In this document: positions 7,327-12,189 of the stretch, piece after piece
Layout of the letters: each line of letters starts with the position of its first letter
Numbering within the stretch: the first letter of the stretch is position 1
Source of the DNA: Treponema sp.
GTDB taxonomy: Bacteria > Spirochaetota > Spirochaetia > Treponematales > Breznakiellaceae
Assembly (NCBI GenBank): GCA_009786615.1
Contig: WQRS01000011.1
Coordinates: forward strand, 1-12,189
Direction: 5' to 3'
Length of the DNA: 12,189 nucleotides
The notes under the pieces: generated by a model
Told to the model about the DNA's origin: nothing
Databases searched by the model: none
What the model saw: only the letters and a program-made list of their open reading frames with translations
Translations under genes and position numbers: made by a program

Positions 7327-8316
7327 ATGATGATGGAAAAATCGTTACACCTGAAAGGTCATTTAGCGCGAAAGGGCTTTCAGGATATCATTGGAAAATC
7401 AGATAGTATTGAGCATATAAAACACAAAGCAAAAACGTTTGCGAAATCTGACAGCACGGTGTTAATCCTTGGGGAGACGGGAACCGGCAAAGAACTGTTT
7501 GCACAGAGCATCCACAACGCAAGCTCCCGCAGAAATGAGGCCTTTGTCGCGGTTAATTGTGCGGCATTGCCGGAAAGTCTTTTGGAAAGTGAACTGTTCG
7601 GCTATGTGAAGGGTGCTTTTACCGGCGCTTTACACAAAGGAAAGCAGGGCTTGTTCGAAATGGCGCATATGGGCACGATTTTTCTTGACGAGATAAGCGA
7701 GATTCCGCTTAATATGCAGGCCCGCTTACTTCGTGTGCTGCAGGAACGGGAAGTCATTCGTATTGGCGATGATGAAGTGCGAACGGTCAACATCCGTATT
7801 ATGGCGGCAAGCAATAAGAATGTAAAAGAGCTGGTAAAAAAAGGCCTGTTTCGAAAAGATTTATTTTATCGTTTGAGTGTGCTTGAGCTTCGGATTCCTC
7901 TGTTACAGGAACGTGCGGATGATATTGCCCTGATTGTTCAAAACCTGCTGTGGTTAAAAAAAACGAAGCTTGGACTGAATATCGATCACATAGAAGACGG
8001 TATTATCGATCGCATGAAAAAAATGCAATGGCCCGGAAACATACGGCAGCTTGATAATTTTATGGAAAAACTCATGATTCTTACCGACGGGAATACGATT
8101 CTGATGGAAACATTTAATGATCTTGCAAAAGATGAAGATTCAGGTATTTCGCTGCCGCAAGAAGATGAGCAGATAATGACATTGAAGGAAATGGAGAACA
8201 GGCATATCATCACTACTTTGGAACGCTCGCATGGCAATCGTGTGATCTGTGCCAAACTACTGGGTATTGATGTTTCAACATTGTGGCGCAAACTGAAAAC
8301 CATTTCAAATCAATGA
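7327..8316 (+). CDS. Sigma54-dependent activator, AAA+ and Fis-type HTH only (PspF-like architecture)
   Basis: Bacterial enhancer-binding protein that uses ATP to open sigma54 promoters. In its 329 residues one sees Walker A GETGTGKE (49-56), the sigma54-contacting loop GAFTGA (96-101), Walker B TIFLDE (117-122), arginine-finger region FRKDLFYRL (175-183), the WPGNIRQL sensor II segment (235-242) and a Fis-type helix-turn-helix at about 303-324. Only some 15 residues precede the AAA+ domain, so there is no receiver, PAS, GAF or PrpR_N sensor. The start is firm: AAGGGGG lies 6 nt before ATG 7327 and an in-frame TAA (7297-7299) blocks any extension. The first residues ([14 protein letters not shown]) resemble the linker after a lost sensor domain. 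Control by a partner protein or by its own expression is therefore likely. The sigma54 promoter and paired palindromes directly downstream are the obvious target. Confidence 0.92.
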   Translation: MMMEKSLHLKGHLARKGFQDIIGKSDSIEHIKHKAKTFAKSDSTVLILGETGTGKELFAQSIHNASSRRNEAFVAVNCAALPESLLESELFGYVKGAFTGALHKGKQGLFEMAHMGTIFLDEISEIPLNMQARLLRVLQEREVIRIGDDEVRTVNIRIMAASNKNVKELVKKGLFRKDLFYRLSVLELRIPLLQERADDIALIVQNLLWLKKTKLGLNIDHIEDGIIDRMKKMQWPGNIRQLDNFMEKLMILTDGNTILMETFNDLAKDEDSGISLPQEDEQIMTLKEMENRHIITTLERSHGNRVICAKLLGIDVSTLWRKLKTISNQ

Positions 8317-8354
8317 CATTGCAAAATGCAATAGTATAATTGTATTTTGCAATG
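8317..8354. promoter_or_regulatory. Paired palindromes, probable enhancer (UAS) for the sigma54 activator
   Basis: Immediately after the activator's stop codon lie two 15-bp palindromes: ATTGCA-AAA-TGCAAT (8318-8332, perfect) and ATTGTA-TTT-TGCAAT (8339-8353, one mismatch). Their centres are 21 bp apart, two helical turns. Together they also form a 16-bp-arm inverted repeat (8317-8332 / 8339-8354) with a 6-nt loop and one G:T pair. No T-run follows, so a terminator is less likely. Position (about 150 bp upstream of the -24 element) and pairing match enhancers of Fis-type activators. Confidence 0.65.
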
Positions 8355-8379
8355 CGTGCTTTGTAAAAAAATTCAGATG

Positions 8380-8403
8380 AGAGATAATTTTCAAAAAATC
8401 TCT
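8380..8403. repeat. Inverted repeat AGAGAT-N12-ATCTCT in the enhancer-promoter spacer
   Basis: Six-base arms at 8380-8385 and 8398-8403 flank an A/T-rich loop. The whole 8355-8480 stretch is A+T-rich and could bend to bring activator and polymerase together. I find no clear IHF consensus in it. The repeat may be chance. Confidence 0.2.
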
Positions 8404-8482
8404 GATAAAAAAGGTGCACAATCGGCAAAAAAATATACGTTTTATCTTTCTGGAGTTTATATTTGTTACTTTATTAAAAACT

Positions 8483-8498
8483 TGGCACGCTTTTTGCT
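8483..8498 (+). promoter_or_regulatory. Sigma54 (-24/-12) promoter of the pyruvate-aldolase gene
   Basis: TTGGCACG-CTTT-TTGCT: the invariant GG (8484-8485) and GC (8496-8497) are separated by exactly 10 nt, and the flanking bases match the RpoN consensus TGGCACG-N4-TTGCW. Initiation is expected near 8509, giving a leader of about 43 nt before ATG 8552. The gene for a sigma54 activator is immediately upstream. Confidence 0.88.
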
Positions 8499-8551
8499 GA
8501 GTAATTGCAGCGGGTAAAATCCGCAGTACTATTACCAAGGAGTGAACGTAT

Positions 8552-9457
8552 ATGGCGAGTTTGCAATTCAAAGGAGTCATTCCCCCGATGATTACCCCCT
8601 TTTCTGAAAATGGAGATGTTGATTACAAGGCATTTGAATTCAACATGCAAAAATGGAACAGCGACAAAATTGGCGCATACCTTGTGCTTGGTTCCAACAG
8701 CGAAACAACTTATCTGAGCGAAGATGAAAAACTCAAGCTCATCGAAATCGCCGTCAAGACCGCACCGGCGGGCCGTCCTGTTATCGTGGGCAGCGGCAGC
8801 GATTCTCTGCGGGAAACGATCCGCCTTACCAACCTTGCCGGGAAAATGGGCTGTTCCAGCGCGCTTGTTCTCACGCCGTTTTATTACGCGGAGCAGATGA
8901 CCAGCGAGTCGTTAATCAAGTATTTCAGCACTGTGGCGGATAATTGTGATATTCCAATACTGTTGTACAATGTCCCCAAGTTCACCCATGTCAACATGAA
9001 GGGGGATGCTGTGGCGGAACTGGCCAAACATCCGGGCATCATTGGCATGAAGGACAGCACCGGTGATGTAACGCAGCTGGGCACTTTCAAAAAACTGGTA
9101 CCCGATGATTTTAACCTGATGGTTGGAACGGCGTCTTCCTGGTTTCCGGCGTTGACCCTTGGCGTGAAGGCGGGTATCCATGCGCTTGCCAACTGCAATC
9201 CCAACGAGTGCGCCGCAGTTCAGGAAGCCTATGAATCAGGCGATCTCAAAAAGGCCGCCGAGATTTACATGCACCTGCTGCCCTTAAACACCGCAGTCAC
9301 TGCCACTTACAGCATCGCCGGATTAAAATACGCGTGTACCTGTCAGGGGTATCAGGGGAAAACCGTACGCAGCCCGCTGTTACCCATCACGCCTGAAAAG
9401 ACCGCGGCCATCGACAAAATCATGAAGAAAGCGCTTGATGCCATCAAGTCTTTGTAA
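8552..9457 (+). CDS. DapA/HOGA-superfamily aldolase (4-hydroxy-2-oxoglutarate aldolase-like)
   Basis: Class I (Schiff-base) aldolase with TIM-barrel fold, 301 residues, cytoplasmic. The catalytic lysine is Lys167 in GMKDSTGD (165-172) and the catalytic tyrosine is Tyr139 in LYNVP (138-142). The carboxylate-binding loop is GSNSE (47-51), in place of GTTGE of true DapA or GSTGE of sialate lyase. The arginine of DapA's YNVPxRT is Phe144 here, so dihydrodipicolinate synthesis is unlikely. The loop, the MKDSTGDVTQ stretch and the C-terminal NTAVT...GLKYA segment resemble eukaryotic-type 4-hydroxy-2-oxoglutarate aldolase, which yields pyruvate and glyoxylate. AAGGAG at 8537-8542 supports ATG 8552. 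It is transcribed from a sigma54 promoter and located beside a TRAP importer and an RraA-like aldolase-family gene, so catabolic cleavage of a 4-hydroxy-2-oxo acid is inferred. Exact substrate uncertain. Confidence 0.88.
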   Translation: MASLQFKGVIPPMITPFSENGDVDYKAFEFNMQKWNSDKIGAYLVLGSNSETTYLSEDEKLKLIEIAVKTAPAGRPVIVGSGSDSLRETIRLTNLAGKMGCSSALVLTPFYYAEQMTSESLIKYFSTVADNCDIPILLYNVPKFTHVNMKGDAVAELAKHPGIIGMKDSTGDVTQLGTFKKLVPDDFNLMVGTASSWFPALTLGVKAGIHALANCNPNECAAVQEAYESGDLKKAAEIYMHLLPLNTAVTATYSIAGLKYACTCQGYQGKTVRSPLLPITPEKTAAIDKIMKKALDAIKSL

Positions 9458-9471
9458 GCGATTACTCAGGG

Positions 9472-9654
9472 CTACTCTTTGATCTTGCCGAAAAAGATGT
9501 GGCCCATGACTGCGGCGATGTTCAGGTCAAAACCGGTTCCCAAAAAAGCCGCACAGTGCCTGACACCATGCGTTAACTTTACTCCCACTTTATACAATTA
9601 CGCATTCGGGACGCTCTTGCTCAGGGATGCCAGCGCAGCGGCTGCCGTTTTACC
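9472..9654 (-). pseudogene. Probable degraded gene remnant (3' end), family not recognised
   Basis: On the minus strand one frame reads as protein: about 17 codons ending SLSKSVPNA, an in-frame TAA (9598-9600), then 41 more codons that include AAFLGTGFDLNIAAVMGHIF and end at a TAG (9472-9474). There is no credible start codon or Shine-Dalgarno, and the upstream end runs into the lipoprotein gene's 3' end. It looks like the tail of a lost gene broken by a nonsense codon. The hydrophobic GFDLNIAAVMGHIFFGKI segment might be a membrane helix or a buried core. It may simply be chance coding-like sequence. Apart from this, the 9458-9649 gap shows nothing clear. Confidence 0.28.
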
Positions 9655-10048
9655 TTGTTACATGGAGCGCTTTCATTTGCGTAGTTACTGTCCGGAAAAA
9701 GAGGCCGCCGCCGGTTCTGCTTCCTCCGTGCAGTTCAAGCACACCGTTTGCCCCTATCTCCGCCGCCTGCCGCTTTAAATCATTTTTGGCCCTGTCCCAT
9801 GCAGCATACCTTGAAAACACAATTCTGCGGGAAGTCTCAACTATCCCAATGACTTCATACTGAAGCGGGCGGGATATAAAAAGATACACCTGTGAGGGGG
9901 CAATGGACTGCCGTGCCTGTCCTGTTATGGTTGTTGACCTGCCGCCTGAGCATCCGGATACCATAACGGTGAAAAAAACAATAAGAATAAATTTCGCATA
10001 ACGCCTTTGAAATAAACCGCTTGCCAATAAAAAACTCACCTTTCTCAT
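9650..10048 (-). CDS. Small lipoprotein of unknown function
   Basis: 132 residues. The N-terminus has a long positively charged region (to Lys19), a hydrophobic stretch FILIVFFTVMV (20-30) and a lipobox VSGC with Cys33, so it is probably lipid-anchored outside the inner membrane. The mature part has a beta-rich segment (VYLFISRPLQYEVIGIVET) followed by a helix RAKNDLKRQAAEIGANGVLE (about 86-105). That pattern recalls small YbjQ/DUF4156-like proteins ('ELKKQAAELGANGV'), but I would not assign the family firmly. GGAGGAG lies 5 nt before ATG 10048. It follows the chemotaxis receptor by 36 nt on the same strand and is probably co-transcribed. A functional link to chemotaxis is not established. 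No clear terminator is seen after it. Confidence 0.75.
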   Translation of the reverse strand: MRKVSFLLASGLFQRRYAKFILIVFFTVMVSGCSGGRSTTITGQARQSIAPSQVYLFISRPLQYEVIGIVETSRRIVFSRYAAWDRAKNDLKRQAAEIGANGVLELHGGSRTGGGLFFRTVTTQMKALHVTR

Positions 10049-10084
10049 ATTTACTCCTCCTGTTATTTGCCGCAGACTCTCCGC

Positions 10085-11722
10085 TCATTGCGCAGCTGTC
10101 TGCTGCCGTTTTACCATCTGCTGGGCATCGTTTTTGACCCGCTGTGTTATGTCGTTTACCTGGCTTATGGCTTGCAATACCTGTTCACTGCCATGCTTTT
10201 GTTCTTCCATGGCGTTTAACACACCGCATTCCTGCTCGGCAACGGTCTTTATACCGCCGTCTATGGTGTCAAACCTGTTCAGTACGTTTTCCGCCGACCT
10301 GGTAATTTTGTCTATCGAAGCCTTGATTGTCTTAAGCACCGTGCTGATGGTTTTGGACTGTATGCTGGATGATTCGGCGAGTTTGCGTATCTCATCGGCG
10401 ACAACGGCAAAACCGCGTCCGGACTCCCCTGCGTGGGCGGCTTCTATGGCGGCGTTCATCGAAAGCAGGTTTGTTTGGCTTGCGATATTCGCCATCACGG
10501 AGTTGATTTCCAAAAGTGATTCGGACTCTGCGGCGATTCCCCGGATGTCAGAAACCACTTCGTTAATGCCTTTGTGCCCCACTTCCGAGGCTGACTGCAA
10601 TTCCGTTACCTGCTGGGCGTTTTTGGTCAGGGCGTTGGTGACGGACTGGATGTTGGCAACCATTTCTTCTATTGCCGCCGCGGATTCGGTAACGGCGGCG
10701 GCCTGCTCGGAGACATTTGCGTTTAACTGTTCCATCATGGTTTGGATGCTCTGCTGGATGAGGGTGTCTTTCTCTTTGTTTGCGTAAAACTCGCGAAGGT
10801 CACGGCTGTAGGATATGACTAAAGGCCTGCCGTCAACGGTCACACGCGACATTATCTCCTCGGTGGGGATGGGCGTACCGTCCCTGCGCTGGTACATGAA
10901 CTCGTAACGCATATAGCCGTCCCTAAGGGTCTGCCTCAGTGTATCAACAGCTTTTTGGCTTGTAATGGAACCATCAGGCTGGAGGTACGGTGTAAAGTTG
11001 CTGAAATTACCGGTGAAAATATGCCTGTCGGGTATGTCAAACAGGCGTTCCGCTTCCTTGTTCACTTCCAGAACAGTGCCGTCCTCATCATAAAGAGCGC
11101 AGAGTAAAGGCGTGGAATCCATTATGGCTTGCATCTGCGCCTTTGCCTCCGCTTCCTGCTTTGCGGCTTTAAGCGCTTCCCGCCTGTCTCTGGTAAACTC
11201 CAGCATGTAGTATTCACCGTGGAAATAGGTGCGTACAGAGGTAAGGTGGAGGGGAATCAACTCACCGTTTGATGCTTTCTGATACAATTCGACTGTTGCG
11301 TTTCCGGCTGTCTTAACCTCATGAAAGGTCTTGGCTTCCAGTTCGCCCGTACGAGTGCCATCAGGCTGTACATCAGGAAAGCTCGATGCGTAGTTTCTGG
11401 CATATTCCTCCCTGTCCTTAAAGCCAAAGAGCTTGTGGGCTTTATCGTTGCAATATTTGATAGTATTGTTCATGTCATACAGACTGCACACCATAGGCAC
11501 ACTTTCCATGACAATGTGCATCCCTTCATCAAAGCTGTCGTGTTCTGCTTTCTTCATAAGGCGCAGGGCAAGAAACCCGGCACCCGCAAACATGGCGGCC
11601 ATAAGGGGCAGACGGACAGTCATGACAAGCGTCATGTTCTGCACATCCGTGCCGATAAGGGAAATGGCCATACTTAAAACCGCCGCCGCAACGATACCGA
11701 TAATCAGTCTGTTACTGTTCAT
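10085..11722 (-). CDS. Methyl-accepting chemotaxis protein with two PAS domains
   Basis: Chemoreceptor that signals to CheA/CheW. The 545 residues begin with two membrane helices (about 6-24 and 36-56) separated by only some 12 residues, so there is no periplasmic sensor domain. Sensing is instead by two cytoplasmic PAS domains in tandem (about 65-180 and 195-310), which share the 'VxLYDxxxTIxxxNxxAxxLF' pattern. The MCP signalling domain follows (about 335-540), with the tip [20 protein letters not shown] (418-437) and [15 protein letters not shown]. There is no C-terminal NWETF-type CheR tether. The frame extends 14 codons further, but ATG 11722 is chosen for its AGGAGG site 8 nt upstream. 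The PAS pair suggests detection of a cytoplasmic or redox/energy signal. No sigma28-type promoter (GCCGATAA) was found upstream. Confidence 0.92.
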   Translation of the reverse strand: MNSNRLIIGIVAAAVLSMAISLIGTDVQNMTLVMTVRLPLMAAMFAGAGFLALRLMKKAEHDSFDEGMHIVMESVPMVCSLYDMNNTIKYCNDKAHKLFGFKDREEYARNYASSFPDVQPDGTRTGELEAKTFHEVKTAGNATVELYQKASNGELIPLHLTSVRTYFHGEYYMLEFTRDRREALKAAKQEAEAKAQMQAIMDSTPLLCALYDEDGTVLEVNKEAERLFDIPDRHIFTGNFSNFTPYLQPDGSITSQKAVDTLRQTLRDGYMRYEFMYQRRDGTPIPTEEIMSRVTVDGRPLVISYSRDLREFYANKEKDTLIQQSIQTMMEQLNANVSEQAAAVTESAAAIEEMVANIQSVTNALTKNAQQVTELQSASEVGHKGINEVVSDIRGIAAESESLLEINSVMANIASQTNLLSMNAAIEAAHAGESGRGFAVVADEIRKLAESSSIQSKTISTVLKTIKASIDKITRSAENVLNRFDTIDGGIKTVAEQECGVLNAMEEQKHGSEQVLQAISQVNDITQRVKNDAQQMVKRQQTAAQ

Positions 11723-11783
11723 TGATTGTGCCTCCTGTGGGTATTCGTTCTGACAGTCTATCAAAAGAAACGAGCTGAGCTGA

Positions 11784-11822
11784 GTTTTTGTAGAAATTAG
11801 TCGGGTTTTTGTAGAAATTAGT
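11784..11822 (+). promoter_or_regulatory. Two 18-bp direct repeats with 21-bp period, probable LytTR binding sites
   Basis: GTTTTTGTAGAAATTAGT occurs perfectly at 11784-11801 and again at 11805-11822, with 3 bp between. A 21-bp period places both on the same DNA face. LytTR-domain regulators typically bind direct repeats about two helical turns apart, just upstream of -35. Here the second copy touches the -35 of the adjacent response-regulator gene. Confidence 0.65.
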
Positions 11823-11850
11823 TGCTTTTAAAGAGTAAGCGCAGTATAAT
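11822..11850 (+). promoter_or_regulatory. Sigma70 promoter of the response regulator, predicting a leaderless mRNA
   Basis: -35 TTGCTT (11822-11827), 17-bp spacer, -10 TATAAT (11845-11850, perfect). The ATG of the next gene is at 11856, only 5 nt past the -10, so transcription should begin at or within a base or two of the start codon. There is no Shine-Dalgarno between. The -35 is weak, as expected for an activated promoter. Confidence 0.65.
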
Positions 11851-11855
11851 CACCT

Positions 11856-12189
11856 ATGATTAAAATAGTCGTCTGTGATGATGAAATGAATATATGTGTG
11901 GAACTCAAATGCATCTTAATCGATGTATTGGGTAAATTAAAGGTAAACCACAAAATTGATATTTTTGCCTCCGGAGAAGAGCTGTGCCGAAAACTGGACA
12001 CCGGAGCGTCCTATGATTTAATTTTCCTTGATATTGGCTTTGCAAAAAATGAGAGCAACGGTGTGGAAATAGGTCATCTTATCCGCAACGCCCACAATGA
12101 CAATAATGTTTCAATTGTTTTTATTTCATGGGACCAGGGCTACGCCATGCAGTTATTCGAAATACGTCCCATGCATTTTCTTTTAAAGC
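11856..12189 (+). CDS. LytTR/AgrA-type response regulator, 5' part (cut by window edge)
   Basis: The frame is open from ATG 11856 to the last base, 111 codons, encoding nearly all of a receiver domain. Acidic residues Asp8-Asp9 in VVCDDE (5-10), phospho-acceptor Asp59 in LIFLDI (55-60), Ser91 at the switch position in IVFIS (87-91) and Lys111 in HFLLK (107-111) are all in place. The loop after Asp59 and the 'YAMQLFEIRPMHFLLK' ending match receivers that precede a LytTR DNA-binding domain rather than OmpR or NarL types. The output domain lies outside the window, so this is an inference. The start cannot be moved downstream without losing the acidic pair, which makes the lack of a ribosome-binding site notable. 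It is divergent from the chemoreceptor gene. A partner sensor kinase is expected outside the window. Confidence 0.85.
   Translation, partial: MIKIVVCDDEMNICVELKCILIDVLGKLKVNHKIDIFASGEELCRKLDTGASYDLIFLDIGFAKNESNGVEIGHLIRNAHNDNNVSIVFISWDQGYAMQLFEIRPMHFLLK

Noticed and set aside
7221..7406. 61-codon plus-strand frame overlapping the start of the sigma54 activator
   Set aside because: No Shine-Dalgarno; the hydrophobic part is just a T-rich leader and the rest is out-of-frame activator sequence.
8317..8354. Intrinsic terminator of the activator gene
   Set aside because: The hairpin is A/T-rich and no T-run follows; the paired palindromes with 21-bp spacing fit an enhancer better. A transcript-end role is kept only as a side possibility.
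8552..9457. Annotation as dapA (4-hydroxy-tetrahydrodipicolinate synthase)
   Set aside because: The YNVPxRT arginine is replaced by Phe and the loop is GSNSE instead of GTTGE; neighbours are catabolic.
9479..9863. Plus-strand open frames over the gap and lipoprotein gene
   Set aside because: Rich in Pro/Ala/Cys with no domain pattern; they overlap the lipoprotein gene, which has a lipobox and strong ribosome-binding site.
1..12189. tRNA, rRNA, CRISPR array, insertion sequence or phage genes
   Set aside because: No cloverleaf, repeat-spacer pattern, transposase or integrase signature was seen on either strand.

Overview
The window reads as bacterial chromosome of mid G+C content, most likely from a treponeme-like spirochaete. 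The hints are the style of the class II fructose-bisphosphate aldolase, a two-PAS methyl-accepting chemotaxis protein with an '[17 protein letters not shown]' signalling tip, and solute-binding proteins carried as lipoproteins with a relaxed lipobox. This assignment is an inference from protein style, not from a marker gene.

Layout from left to right: (1) the 3' end of a polytopic membrane protein (+), cut by the window edge. (2) A class II fructose-bisphosphate aldolase (-), with a recognisable sigma70 promoter. (3) A divergent RpiR/MurR-type regulator (+), whose promoter overlaps a 15-bp tandem duplication. (4) A tight leftward operon read from 7157 down to 2759: TAXI-type TRAP binding lipoprotein, fused 4TM/12TM TRAP permease, RraA/HMG-aldolase-like protein and metallo-beta-lactamase-fold hydrolase, with gaps of 16-28 nt. 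(5) A divergent, PspF-like sigma54 activator (+) with no sensor domain. (6) A pyruvate-aldolase-family enzyme (DapA/HOGA superfamily, +), preceded by a near-perfect sigma54 -24/-12 promoter and, about 150 bp further up, two palindromic sites 21 bp apart. (7) A degraded gene remnant. (8) A leftward pair: chemotaxis receptor then small lipoprotein. (9) The 5' end of a LytTR-type response regulator (+), cut by the right edge. It is preceded by two 18-bp direct repeats 21 bp apart and a promoter placed so that the mRNA should be leaderless.

The core (2759-9457) looks like one catabolic unit for an organic acid. The TAXI TRAP system would import a carboxylate, and the RraA-like protein and the HOGA-like aldolase are both of families that release pyruvate from 4-hydroxy-2-oxo acids. 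The MBL-fold hydrolase could open a lactone or thioester. The sigma54 activator sits between the two arms and has an obvious target, the aldolase promoter. The RpiR regulator lies at the downstream end, next to fba. The substrate is not readable from sequence. The regulatory layout around 8317-8551 and the leaderless, repeat-flanked LytTR promoter at 11784-11858 are the most distinctive signals in the window.
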